This document shows positions 37,601 to 46,386 of a stretch of DNA of 64,000 bases, piece by piece. The notes beneath the pieces are model-generated. The model made no database searches. It saw only the letters and a list, made by a program, of their open reading frames with translations, and had not been told where the DNA came from. The position numbers and the translations under genes are program-made. The first letter of the stretch is position 1; every line of letters starts with the position of its first letter. Source of the DNA: G963663315 sp963663315 (GTDB lineage Bacteria; Pseudomonadota; Gammaproteobacteria; Arenicellales; Poriferihabitantaceae); assembly GCA_963663315.1 (NCBI GenBank), contig OY760176.1, positions 1,116,001-1,180,000 of the forward strand. The letters run 5' to 3'.

Positions 37601-38162
37601 GGGTATGCGCAACGCGAATTTCGGTTTCTCTTCGCCGATCCCTGTATCTGGACGTACCTGCCGCTTCTTCCACAAACACCCGCAGGTCTTCAGGGCGGGC
37701 TTCTACAATGCGACTGACCATGCCCTGCTCAATAATCGAATAGGAGCGCGGACCCAGACCCGTGCCCCGAAACAGGTCGAGCACATCCTTGCGACGGGTT
37801 TTGATATTGTTGATCAGGTAACTGGATTGATTGTCCCGGGTCAACGTTCGTTTTACCGATATCTCCGCAAACTGCCCGTAATGGCCGGGGACATATCCAT
37901 CCTGATTATCAAAAATCAACTCCACTGATGCCTTGCCTACCGGCTTGCGAGCGGACGAGCCATTGAAAATGACATCTGCCATAATGTCACCACGCAGCGT
38001 CTTGGCTGACGTTTCTCCCATCACCCAGCGTACCGCATCGATGACATTGGATTTGCCGCAACCGTTCGGCCCTACTATCCCTACCAGATGGGATGGCACA
38101 CGTATATCCGTCGGGTCGACGAAAGACTTGAACCCCGATACCAGTAATTTTTTAAGCCGCAT
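34644..38162 (-). CDS. smc: Chromosome segregation protein SMC
   Basis: Protein of 1172 residues with the full SMC plan: Walker A GPNGCGKSN (31-39) in the N-terminal ATPase half, two long coiled coils, a central hinge at about residues 500-660 (GRVPRLANRIKV, GRECIVTRQGELIG), and a C-terminal half with LSGGEKALTAVALLFSLF (signature) and PFCMLDEVDAPLDDANV (Walker B). It condenses and segregates the chromosome with ScpA/ScpB, which are not in the window. It is the first gene of the smc-zipA-ligA run. Confidence 0.97.
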   Translation of the reverse strand: MRLKKLLVSGFKSFVDPTDIRVPSHLVGIVGPNGCGKSNVIDAVRWVMGETSAKTLRGDIMADVIFNGSSARKPVGKASVELIFDNQDGYVPGHYGQFAEISVKRTLTRDNQSSYLINNIKTRRKDVLDLFRGTGLGPRSYSIIEQGMVSRIVEARPEDLRVFVEEAAGTSRYRDRRRETEIRVAHTRENLERVADIENELGKQLSRLKKQSSAAERYKVLKSEEHETRGQLNVLMLNRLNNQLQEQDRLTAKHENTLQGCLANQRETEAMVELLRKQQSDAHEKYNQIQQEFYQAGAKISNLEQSIEHRRENIQREKEEMERLERSRINHQHKIDSETQNGIALQQRLDAMRPDSEAFQESLADAEDQLVNSEKILLGCLADIEALNVQSRVPAQQAEIQNSRIDHLQRQRVRTEQGKARLNDQITLLSGQISSTDIDSLRSEAEDMERDHGQAEKQFNLFELELKQIYARIEQKREVAANLRTRLQEVVSRLQSLQEIQEASLGADSEDIDNWLTDNGLGRVPRLANRIKVADGWERAADRVLNEYLSALCTDDISTELFANRPDSGLSIIFAAEVNTSPNHPASQVSLQTLSDKIIAGASDVAGLIAGVHVVESLEEGLGFRNQLTGRECIVTRQGELIGANWVSFASQSQIETGVLVREEEIAQLLGKKQPIADRLELEEKEIASLDSHRKRKEAELESQRSALIDLRSDLTAVHNLFGREETRYLEACERLRKLGNELSELETQIIDEDAEIKNAGTLFEAAVKETGSFDQRRKKLIHRRDQLSGEVAEKRRVVDEVREKHYNRALIQQRLEADADAVRGNIRRFEDDLARTEARLSELRQPDSSQGESISMLERNLDQLLQGKLETDKRFSASGDLVSSLDNRIDHANKLRAGQAGRVDEARKIRDRQKLIRQEALVRRDAMVETIDSQGWNIEACTEHLPEDASVEDWQDKLANIETKVARIGPVNLVAIEEFNEQSERMEYLRRQREDLTEALNTLERVIQKIDRETRSRFKQTFDTINAGFNRFFPKLFGGGSAQLFLTSDDLLTAGIGVMARPPGKRNSHIHLLSGGEKALTAVALLFSLFELNPAPFCMLDEVDAPLDDANVDRYCETLKALANKSQMIVITHNKITMASMDLLVGVTMEEAGVSRLVSVNMGQAMEMVAQ

Positions 38163-38269
38163 CCAATCGAGTTCTGAATTATTGTGCTCTGTTCAGGGAT
38201 AAAACGAACAGTACCGTGCAGCTTGACCAGTTGCTGCCTGTGCCAGGGATGGCAGAGGAATCCGGATTA

Positions 38270-38980
38270 TTACATTATGGGTCGCATGGCAATGGCGATC
38301 CCCATCTCGATTTCATGAATAGCCTGCGTCACCGCCTGACCGATCAAATCCAGTTTGCGCACCTGCTTGAGACGCGGCGCAATGTTTTCCTGTTCCCTTG
38401 CGGAAAACATCTCCCTGAACAGTCCGCAGACATCGGCAAGGCAGATGATGACAATGTCACGCGGGTCGGGGATCACGTCGCTGAACAACACCTCCATGAT
38501 CCGCAGCTTTACCTCCCGCTCTGCCTCACCATCAATGGTCGGGTAGCGCCGCGACTTGAACACCCACAGGAAACGATCATCCTGTTCCTCAAGGATACCG
38601 CTCGCTACCAGACGCTTAAGACCTGTTTCGCGGATCTGCCCGGCATCCTCTGCCGCTCGTTTGACCCAATAGAGGGCATCGTGTGTCTCAAGTTCATTGG
38701 CAGTGCGGTCGTCGCTGTCAACAAATCGTTGAAACCATTCTCTCGTCTCGGCAGTCTGCCCGATTCGGGCAAGTGTAGGGTCGAGCAGATCGTCTCCGAC
38801 CGGGGTCGGGTCGATCAACATAAGCCGTTTCAGGTCGGTGTCGATTCGATTCTCCAGCGCCAGATCCATCAATACTGCACCGGCGAGGGCACACTGCAGA
38901 GATGTCTCCGACACGCGCATGAACTCCCCGCCTTCATCATCAAGCAGGAGCAACATTATTTCCTCAGCAAATCTCAACAT
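38270..38980 (-). CDS. GPP34 (GOLPH3-like) family protein
   Basis: Protein of 236 residues from the ATG at 38980, which has GAGGTG eight bases before. 'RFAEEIMLLLLDDEGGEF', 'CALAGAVLMDLALENRID' and the following helices match the GPP34/GOLPH3 family, which in eukaryotes binds phosphatidylinositol 4-phosphate at the Golgi. Bacterial members are best known from Actinobacteria and their role is unclear. It stands alone between smc and a decayed gene, and its base composition looks more GC-rich than its neighbours, so transfer is possible. Confidence 0.78.
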   Translation of the reverse strand: MLRFAEEIMLLLLDDEGGEFMRVSETSLQCALAGAVLMDLALENRIDTDLKRLMLIDPTPVGDDLLDPTLARIGQTAETREWFQRFVDSDDRTANELETHDALYWVKRAAEDAGQIRETGLKRLVASGILEEQDDRFLWVFKSRRYPTIDGEAEREVKLRIMEVLFSDVIPDPRDIVIICLADVCGLFREMFSAREQENIAPRLKQVRKLDLIGQAVTQAIHEIEMGIAIAMRPIM

Positions 38981-39148
38981 CAACAAATCACCTCACTGTT
39001 GGGTACACCGGGTCGAGTCGGCGCAACGAAAATGAAAGTATAAGACACTTGCTGGTCCAGTTCAAATATAAAAAAACCGGGATTATTCGTCTTCATTTAA
39101 TTTCCCCCTGGAGTACAGCCGCAAATCAATTTTGCCCATATCGTTATC

Positions 39149-39164
39149 CGATGTTGTAACATCG
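39149..39164. promoter_or_regulatory. 7-bp perfect dyad upstream of the decayed sulfatase gene
   Basis: CGATGTT-GT-AACATCG lies 79 bases before the ATG of the pseudogene, in the divergent gap to the GPP34 gene. It has the form of a dimeric repressor site. No regulator is adjacent. Confidence 0.3.
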
Positions 39165-39242
39165 CCATTCAAACCGGTTATTCAGACATGACATTCAATA
39201 CTGAATGGTCAGCGATCCCGTCCATCAATTGTAATTCACCCA

Positions 39243-40987
39243 ATGCTTACCATTTCCTTATGTCTGGCGCTTGTATCGATCTTTTTATGGCGCAAGAGTA
39301 CACGTTCCGGATTGTTCTCTGCCTTGATTTCGATATTGATATTCGGTTCGTTGTTTTTATCCGGACTCTACTACCTTTCTGATTCCATAACCGGATCCGG
39401 TATTGATGAATCGATATCCTGACATCTGGCGACCAATATGGAAGGCGCAGCCTGGGAGGATTTTAGCGGGCTTGGCATTGTTGCGCTGATTTACCTTTCC
39501 GCCATTTCAGTAATTTCATTAATCGCTTACAAAAATTTTCGGGCCCACTCTCCGGTTGTAAAGAAAAATTACAGGATTGGCGCTGCATTTATTACACTTC
39601 TGATGTCCTACTGTTTGAATCCGGCCGTTGTCGATCTATATTTGCTGTATCAATCCAGTTTGAAGCGGGTCGCCTTATAAGGAAGAATCGGATTTATTTG
39701 TCAATATCGCACCTGTAAAGTTTGCTGACAAGCCCAGGAATATCGTCTGGTTGTACCTGGAGTCACTCGAAAGAACGTATCTGGATAAAAGTTTGTTTCC
39801 GGGACTGATGCCGAATCTGGGTTCTCTGGAGGAGGAGTCCGTAAGTTTTACAAATGTTTCCCAGGTTTACGGAACAGGCTGGACCATAGCCGGTATGGTA
39901 GCAAGTCAATGCGGCATTCCTTTAGTTACACCGAACGGTAATAGAAACTCAATGTCCGGTATGGACCAGTTTCTTCCAGGAGCAGAGTGTATTGGCGATA
40001 TCCTGGATGAAACCGGATATGACCTGAATTATATGGGAGGCGCCATCCTGGATTTTGCTGGTAAAGGCAAGTTCTATTCGACTCATGGTTTTAACCGGGT
40101 TGAGGGATATCGCAAGTTTGTTGGCGCCCTGGATGATCCAGATTATAAACATCCCTGGGGACTTTACGATGACAGCCTGCTCACGTTGGCCAAACGGAGA
40201 TTTGATGAACTGTCTTCAACAGACAAGCCGTTTGGATTATTCCTGCTTACGGTAGATACGCATCACCCTAACGGATACAGGGCAAAATCCTGTCAGTATC
40301 TTATTTATCAGGATGGAACCAATCCAATGCTCAACACGATACATTGCGCCGACAGACTGGCAGCCGATTTCATCCATTATGTGAAGGGCAGTAAATTCTT
40401 CGAGAATACCCTTATTGTGGTTTCGTCGGATCACCTGGCTATGCGAAACACCGCTTCGGAGTTACTTGAGACTGGTGAGCGACGTAATCTATGGATGGTT
40501 TTTGACAAGAGTATAAGTCCACGGAAGATTACCGGGAAAGGATCTACCCTGGACGTTGCGCCTACAGTTTTAAATCTGATGGGGGCCAATTTGCAAGGTT
40601 TCGGTTTCGGCCGGGACATGATGAAAGACGCGCCCACGTTATCTGAATCAGAGGAGCCTGTTGATGAATTGCTTGCCCGGAGCCGTGGCTACGTATCTTC
40701 GCTATGGGAATTCCCTCAAATTTCCGATGGCTTCCTTGTTGATCTGGGAAAGAAGCAATTGCGCTTTGAGAATAGATACGTCAGATTCCCAGCGTTATTT
40801 GTATTGGATGAAAACCTGGAGGTGGAGGAAGTCCGGAACCGGCTTGAAGCAGTGGGACAAGATTGAATTCAGGCAACCCTATATCGCAATTATTTCAGGT
40901 GATGGCAGCATTCAGGAACGCCGTGGTGAAAAGGAGTCCTGGCTGCTGGAGGACTTGAGTTACGTTGCAAGGAAAAAAGGGGATTGA
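39243..40987 (+). pseudogene. Decayed membrane sulfatase / phosphoglycerol transferase (LTA-synthase/OpgB superfamily)
   Basis: Reading from the ATG at 39243 gives membrane helices and 'SDSITGSGIDES', then an in-frame TGA at 39420 followed at once by 'HLATNMEGAAWEDFSG' in the same frame. A frame change between 39664 and 39680 is needed to join 'PYKEESDLFVNIAP' and the catalytic domain: WLYLESLERTYLD (with the nucleophile position), YGTGWTIAGMVASQCG, DTHHPNGY, SSDHLAMRN. A second frame change near 40830-40866 probably restores the C-terminus (PYIAIISGDGSIQE). An intact homologue would be an inner-membrane enzyme with a periplasmic alkaline-phosphatase-fold domain that moves phosphoglycerol groups onto glucans or lipids. 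Three lesions make a functional product unlikely. Confidence 0.8.
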
Positions 40988-41074
40988 CCCCATTCCACTC
41001 CAGTCACATGGCGCAGACAGGCTCAGACCACAGGCAACAGGAACAGGCTGACCGGAATCAATTGCAAAGGCCGG

Positions 41075-43396
41075 TCACCTCCACTGTTTTTCCTCCAGAG
41101 TCCAGTTCCCACCCGGCAGCTTGCCATCTTTAATAAAACTGTCCACAACTGTTTTTAGCAACGTAGAAACATTATTATCATAATTGTTGGCCGGCAATGC
41201 TGAACCGAATGCAATGGAACCGGTACTGAATACAGCGCCATTGTTGGGTGCAGAGAAATAAGTCATGTCTGCACGCACCCGATAATCCAGACTTCCAACC
41301 AATCCCGCATACGCATAAAGCAGTTCTTCAGTTACCAGTACATAGTTGTCGCTGTGACCACCAGAGGATGCAATAATTCTGGTGTGTGGCGGAGTTCCCA
41401 AAGAAAGATCATAGCGGTCCAGTTCGATTCCTGCTGCACCACCATAAGCGAGACCCTGGTTACCGATAATTTCACCTTCGATTCCCTCGGTGATCCAGGA
41501 AACGGTTCGATGATAGCTGTCAGGCATCCTGCGAAAAGGGGCACAAGTTTCAAAGCCTTCTGCAATAAAGCCAACTCCGGTCAGCTTTTGTGGTGCACGC
41601 CCCCGAGTTCTCCATAACCCGCTTTTCTCCCCGGTAGTTTGCAGATAGTGTTCCCCCGGCTTTGCCGCCCACGCACGCATACCGGCATCCAGCTTTCTGA
41701 CTTCCATGCACCAGGGCTGATCTTCATAAAAACCCACACACCAATAATAGCCATTACCACCCATATAGATGAGTCTGCCACCCTGTGCAACAAAATCTTC
41801 CTGTGCATCCAGCATTTTTTCAGAGACATATTCTGGATGTGTTCCGGAAAGTACACAGTTGTAAGCCTCCAATGCACTTAAACCTTCCCGATGCAAATCT
41901 TCATCGGTAATGATGTCGTAATCATAATTGCAGGCTTCGAGCCAGCCTATGATGGAGAGGTCGGCGGGAAACTGCCACGGGATATTCATGCTTGATATCC
42001 GATATTTCGGTCGCATGCTGACAATAGGTCTTTTGTACGAACTGAATGAAACTCCAGCGCCATCCTCATAAGAATCATAGGTAGACAAACCAAATTCACG
42101 ATTCTTGTACATTTCAATATCTACATCCGAAACGACAGGAGGCTGGCCCGTCATCGGTTGAATGATCTGCGCATCAAAGCTCAGCTTTTCATTGGCGTAG
42201 GCAAGATAGCTTGCAGTCGGCGCCAAAAAACAGAGTTTCGCTGTCGGTTTTGCGGGTCGCACAAAAAACACAACATGCTCTTCCCCAAGTCCTTCGCCAT
42301 CGCCGAACCGCAAACGCATGGCGTAGGCGCCGCTTTTCAAATCCGCAGGAATCTGCATTGAGCGGGTTACATCCCAGTTACAGTCTGTAACGGACTCCGG
42401 ATGAAATTCAATACCACCATATTCTGAAGGCGCAAGTCGAAAGCAGTCATTTTTGCCAGACCAATTCCACCCGGTCTGACAACGAACCGGATGGTTTACT
42501 CCGTCGGCATTCAATTGGTGCGGACCCGTATCATAAACCGTGTTGCCAATGCCGTTTTCGGTATAGCCCGCGGTCGTATCCCAGTACGCCAGAATGGTAT
42601 CCCGGGGGGGCAGGCCGCCAGCACAGACCGCATCCATTTCCTGGCGCGATAGAGGTCGATCACAAATGCCGGGGCGATCAATTTTTCCATAATACAGGTC
42701 ATTGACAAAATTTCCCCTTAGTTGATGAAAATCCGCTGCCCCCGCAATGAGGAAAGGAATATCCTGCCGGTTTTTTTGCCTGAACCGGAATATGGTTTGA
42801 ATATGCGAATCGAAGTCATACGGAACAACCTTGCCGATCAATGAGTTATACCGGTTCAATACCCCTCGTTGATATAATGTTGCCTTTCTGCTCGCAACAT
42901 CAAAACTGGCGCCGACGAAGTACCAGACCTTGCTTACCAGAGGTAATTCAGCCGCAATATAGTCAACCTCCTCGCCCTCACCCACCCAAAACTCAAGATG
43001 CCCTTGAGGGTTAATACCGAAACCATAACCTTCATTGGTTCGCGTATCCCACCTCCCCAGAAGCGTTTGACGCAACCCTTTATCGGGTATCGTTGGCCAG
43101 ATATAACAAAAAACTGAAAAGCTTCCATCCACAGCCAGGCGCAGGCCGGGGTCATCCACAACCAGATGAGACCCCAACTGTGTAAATTGCTTTTTAACCT
43201 TCCATTCGCCGTTCAACGCGCAGGATATCTCTTCTTCCACGAAACCAGGGCCATCCGTATGCTGATCACCATGAATAAGGCGCACAAGTTGTGCGCTGGC
43301 GGTATCTGTGCCGTCTGCGTTCACATGAAAATCAATATCCTCACCTTGCTTCACCGATATTTTATTTGCATATCCAAATATTTTTACTTCTGCCAT
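41075..43396 (-). CDS. N,N-dimethylformamidase-like amidohydrolase, large subunit
   Basis: Protein of 773 residues, close to the about 760 of characterised DMFase large subunits. A lectin-like jelly-roll domain (about 85-250; FSVFCYIWPT, GYGFGINPQGHLEFWVG) precedes the C-terminal catalytic domain. The known enzyme has a mononuclear iron held by two Tyr and one Glu; candidates here are Tyr397/400 (LAPTASYLAYAN), Tyr440/443 (STYDSYEDG) and Glu522 in THPEY, with His520 beside it. The enzyme splits N,N-dimethylformamide to formate and dimethylamine; the real substrate may be another small amide. It follows the small-subunit gene by 31 bases and ends the transporter operon. No signal peptide, so cytoplasmic. 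Confidence 0.87.
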   Translation of the reverse strand: MAEVKIFGYANKISVKQGEDIDFHVNADGTDTASAQLVRLIHGDQHTDGPGFVEEEISCALNGEWKVKKQFTQLGSHLVVDDPGLRLAVDGSFSVFCYIWPTIPDKGLRQTLLGRWDTRTNEGYGFGINPQGHLEFWVGEGEEVDYIAAELPLVSKVWYFVGASFDVASRKATLYQRGVLNRYNSLIGKVVPYDFDSHIQTIFRFRQKNRQDIPFLIAGAADFHQLRGNFVNDLYYGKIDRPGICDRPLSRQEMDAVCAGGLPPRDTILAYWDTTAGYTENGIGNTVYDTGPHQLNADGVNHPVRCQTGWNWSGKNDCFRLAPSEYGGIEFHPESVTDCNWDVTRSMQIPADLKSGAYAMRLRFGDGEGLGEEHVVFFVRPAKPTAKLCFLAPTASYLAYANEKLSFDAQIIQPMTGQPPVVSDVDIEMYKNREFGLSTYDSYEDGAGVSFSSYKRPIVSMRPKYRISSMNIPWQFPADLSIIGWLEACNYDYDIITDEDLHREGLSALEAYNCVLSGTHPEYVSEKMLDAQEDFVAQGGRLIYMGGNGYYWCVGFYEDQPWCMEVRKLDAGMRAWAAKPGEHYLQTTGEKSGLWRTRGRAPQKLTGVGFIAEGFETCAPFRRMPDSYHRTVSWITEGIEGEIIGNQGLAYGGAAGIELDRYDLSLGTPPHTRIIASSGGHSDNYVLVTEELLYAYAGLVGSLDYRVRADMTYFSAPNNGAVFSTGSIAFGSALPANNYDNNVSTLLKTVVDSFIKDGKLPGGNWTLEEKQWR

Positions 43397-43427
43397 TTCG
43401 TTACCCAGTTTTCTGTTCTTTGCCGCC

Positions 43428-43808
43428 TTATGACTGCATCAAGCCTTCTATTCGTTTCAGAAAAACCCCGTGGTAGGCTTCCTTTAACGTCTTGTACTCA
43501 GCGTTTTCAACGATACGGGGCGGCTCGCCCCGTTTCCCTGAAAGCATAATCACTTTGAATGTTCCGGACTGTTGATCGCGTTTGAGAGCATATTTCCCTT
43601 CTTGCGATGCGCTACTAAAAAAAAACAGTAGTCTGGACAACGGTTCACTATGCTGTCCGAGAGGGTTGTTTTTGTATTCCTCGATCACCTCATCACAAAC
43701 CAGTGTCTTCAAGAATTCTCTTTGCATCTTGTCGTGATAATGACGATAAATAATATCCTTGTCCTTTTCCCGGATGTTTTCTTCCCAAGTATTTTCTTCA
43801 TCTTGCAT
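43428..43808 (-). CDS. N,N-dimethylformamidase-like small subunit
   Basis: Protein of 126 residues, similar in size to known DMFase small subunits (about 130). Residues 16-126 align without a gap to the C-terminal 111 residues of the upstream permease, 63 of 111 identical; the best conserved blocks are DKMQR.FLKTLVCDEVIEE, PLGQHSE and EAYHGVFL. AAGGA precedes the ATG. The small subunit packs against the large catalytic subunit in the known enzyme. It sits between the permease and the large-subunit genes. Confidence 0.85.
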   Translation of the reverse strand: MQDEENTWEENIREKDKDIIYRHYHDKMQREFLKTLVCDEVIEEYKNNPLGQHSEPLSRLLFFFSSASQEGKYALKRDQQSGTFKVIMLSGKRGEPPRIVENAEYKTLKEAYHGVFLKRIEGLMQS

Positions 43809-43833
43809 TGTTATAGTCCTTCAATGACAGATT

Positions 43834-45495
43834 CTATGATTCAAGCATATCGTGTACCCGTCTTAGAAAAACACCGTGATATGCGTCTTCAACAGAACCG
43901 TATTCCTTATCCTCAACCAGCCGCGGTGACACGCCTCTGACTCCGGAAAAGGCAACAATCTTGTAGGTACTCGATTTCTCATTATGTCGAATAGCGTACT
44001 TGTCAATTTGCGGCGCGCGCCTGAAGTAGAGCAACAACCGCTCCAGCGCCTCACTGTGCTGACCCAATGGTTTGTTTTTATGCTCTTCAATAACCTCATC
44101 ACAAACCAGGGTTTTCAGAAAATCTCTTTGCATCTTGTCAAATCGACGGAAATACAGAAAATCTTTATCCTGGATCTCGGTCGCTTCTTCAGGCAACGTC
44201 TCACCGCCCTTTTCTGTGCGACTGGATCTCCATTCCCCTTTTTTCTTGTCTCGCCATGCACGAAACTGAGTTTTCATGCCAAACAGGCCCTTGTTCAAAA
44301 ACAACACGACAAATAGCATCAGCGTACCAATCATGATGTGTCGAATTGGTCCCAGGGTAATCAGCACCTTGTCTAGAAAAACCACAATCAGGGTTCCGGC
44401 AACGGCGCCTTCCACCCGACCGATGCCCCCAATCGTCAGCATCGCCAACCCCAGAAGCACGGTATCGAAACTGAATATTGAAAAAGCCACCCCCCTGTAG
44501 TGTGCAGCATAAAACCCACCGATAAAACCGAGAGCGACCGACGAAATCACGAACACTGTGATTCTGGCTCTCTTGTAATTAACCCCGGTCGCTTCTGCAA
44601 ACGCCTCCCTTTTTTCAGGCGCCATCTTCAGCAACCTGCCAAGACGCTTGCCATCAACAAATCGAAACAGAACAAGTGCGGCAACCAGCAGGGCAAACCC
44701 TCCGTAATACGAAACCAGTGATTGCATATGAGGTGACCAGTCAGAACTTATATAGGTTGATGCGCCATATAATCCACCTGAGGCAGAACCGAATGCTTTT
44801 GAGGTAATGACATAAACCCTGCAAAGTTCGTTCAGCCCCAGGGTCAGCAATGCGTAATAAAATCCATCCAGCCGCATTGCGGGTAATGCGATGATTCCGC
44901 CAAAAAGGAATCCGATTGCCATTCCGATCAGCGGCAACGACCACCACGGATAACCCAGATTTATCGATAGCCAGGAAGTACAAAACGCAGCCACCCCCAC
45001 TACTGCATACGAGGCAAGAGAGAAGATGCTGGCGGTACCGATGATCAATGTCCAACATACATTGATTGCAGCAAATATCCCGAATATGGCCCCTGCCGTG
45101 AGCAGCGTGTTCTTCATGCTTTCCGGAAAGAAAAAGGGAGCCAGGGCCAACCCTGTTAATGCAAAAATCCAGTAAATCGGTCTTTTGTCTACGATCAGCT
45201 TTTGTGCCTTCAGTGATTTCCTGTTGTAATACCCGCGGATCAACAACAATGTTCTACGGGTTGGCCACCACCTCAATCGCTTCCACAAACGACTACCATG
45301 ATTGCGCCATTTGTGGATATATTTGAATCTTCCAACCTTGTGCAGCGGGGCTTTATAAGCGGTATTTTTATCCCAGACTGATTTGGGGTCTTTTACCCGG
45401 ATGGTGGGCACTTCATAATTTCCGCCCTTTGCCCCCCATACTGCCAACGGATTTTTCCAGGTCGGTTGCCTGTCTTGTCTGGAATCTGTACTCAT
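43834..45495 (-). CDS. LivM-type ABC permease fused to a dimethylformamidase small-subunit domain
   Basis: Protein of 553 residues, far longer than usual LivM/UrtC proteins. Three parts: (1) residues 1-105, a soluble, Trp- and Arg-rich extension of unknown function; (2) about 106-415, a standard LivM permease (ASYAVVGVAAFCTSW, GIIALPAMRLDGFYYALLTLGLNE, FIGGFYAAHYRG, LTIGGIGRVEGAVAGTLI); (3) a basic linker, then residues 443-553, homologous to the free DMFase small subunit encoded 25 bases downstream. By the positive-inside rule (RAWRDKKKGEWR) the C-terminal domain lies in the cytoplasm, where the amidase acts. The frame is continuous across the joint. Its start overlaps the LivH stop by four bases. 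Confidence 0.88.
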   Translation of the reverse strand: MSTDSRQDRQPTWKNPLAVWGAKGGNYEVPTIRVKDPKSVWDKNTAYKAPLHKVGRFKYIHKWRNHGSRLWKRLRWWPTRRTLLLIRGYYNRKSLKAQKLIVDKRPIYWIFALTGLALAPFFFPESMKNTLLTAGAIFGIFAAINVCWTLIIGTASIFSLASYAVVGVAAFCTSWLSINLGYPWWSLPLIGMAIGFLFGGIIALPAMRLDGFYYALLTLGLNELCRVYVITSKAFGSASGGLYGASTYISSDWSPHMQSLVSYYGGFALLVAALVLFRFVDGKRLGRLLKMAPEKREAFAEATGVNYKRARITVFVISSVALGFIGGFYAAHYRGVAFSIFSFDTVLLGLAMLTIGGIGRVEGAVAGTLIVVFLDKVLITLGPIRHIMIGTLMLFVVLFLNKGLFGMKTQFRAWRDKKKGEWRSSRTEKGGETLPEEATEIQDKDFLYFRRFDKMQRDFLKTLVCDEVIEEHKNKPLGQHSEALERLLLYFRRAPQIDKYAIRHNEKSSTYKIVAFSGVRGVSPRLVEDKEYGSVEDAYHGVFLRRVHDMLES

Positions 45496-46373
45496 TGCTC
45501 TCTCGCCTTATCAATGATGCCGGCAATTCCCCGTGGTCTTATAATCAATATTGTTATAATCACCAGAAACTGAGTGATCAATACATACTGCCCGCCCAGT
45601 AATCTTGAGGTAAGCGCCTCTGTGATACCTAGAATAATGGCTGCAATCACTGCACCCTGCACACTGCCAAGCCCGCCGCACAATGCAATGCTGACCCCCT
45701 TGATTAAAGGGGTGAGTCCACTGAACGGGGAAATATAATACGTTTGGGAAAGCAACACGGCTGAAAGACCTGCCATCGCGCCGGTTATCGCCATCACATA
45801 AAAACCGGTGCTGCGAATTCCTATGCCGACAATGGACGCCGCATGAGGATTCATCATCATGGCCCTGATTTCCAGACCGCGTCTGCTTGATCTCATCCAG
45901 CGAACGACAAATATCAGCATCAGGATAGAACAAACCACAATGCCGATCTTGTCTGATGTCAGAACGGTACCACCGATTGAAACTTTCCAATAACCAAATA
46001 TTTCTGGCAGCGCCTTGTTCTTCGGGCCAAAGTACCAGAGCAGACATTGTGACCCCAGCAAACTGATCGCAAGCGTACCAACCATGCCTCGCACGGTAAA
46101 ATTCGGCTTGTCGTGAAGAGGGATAAATACCAGCAAACAGATTATTATGCCTCCAAGAGCGCCGACCAGTACCCCCGCAAAAAGCACAATGACAGGATGA
46201 TCAGAAAGCATCCGCGACATCAGGTATGCGCCATACCCTGAAAACGAAAAAATGAACCCATAGCCCAGATTGAGCAACCCCAGACTCGACCAGGTAATGG
46301 AAATAGCGACGGCAATCAATCCATAAATACAGGCAATGACAATCGCATTGATAATTATGAATCCCGCATCCAA
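45492..46373 (-). CDS. Branched-chain amino acid/urea-type ABC permease (LivH-like)
   Basis: Membrane protein of 293 residues with about eight helices and the LivH/UrtB pattern: SLGLLNLGYGFIFSFSGYGAYL near the N-terminus, a cytoplasmic loop with RRGLEIRAMMMNPHAASIVGI, and CGGLGSVQGAVIAAIILGITEAL near the C-terminus. It pairs with the fused LivM-type permease. It lies 13 bases after the LivF-like gene. Confidence 0.9.
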   Translation of the reverse strand: MDAGFIIINAIVIACIYGLIAVAISITWSSLGLLNLGYGFIFSFSGYGAYLMSRMLSDHPVIVLFAGVLVGALGGIIICLLVFIPLHDKPNFTVRGMVGTLAISLLGSQCLLWYFGPKNKALPEIFGYWKVSIGGTVLTSDKIGIVVCSILMLIFVVRWMRSSRRGLEIRAMMMNPHAASIVGIGIRSTGFYVMAITGAMAGLSAVLLSQTYYISPFSGLTPLIKGVSIALCGGLGSVQGAVIAAIILGITEALTSRLLGGQYVLITQFLVIITILIIRPRGIAGIIDKAREQ

Positions 46374-46386
46374 GGACAGATCTCCC

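Noticed and set aside
38216..39043. A 275-residue open frame on the plus strand
   Set aside because: It lies antisense to the GPP34 gene, which has family motifs and a good ribosome site; the plus-strand product has no recognisable domain.
39751..40866. A stand-alone soluble sulfatase gene
   Set aside because: The frame has no sensible start, and the preceding membrane part of the same protein is present upstream in another frame. It is a fragment of a pseudogene.
43834..43837. The permease-amidase fusion as simple read-through of a stop codon
   Set aside because: No stop lies between the permease and the C-terminal domain; the frame is open with a plausible basic linker, and the free small-subunit gene is separate and downstream.
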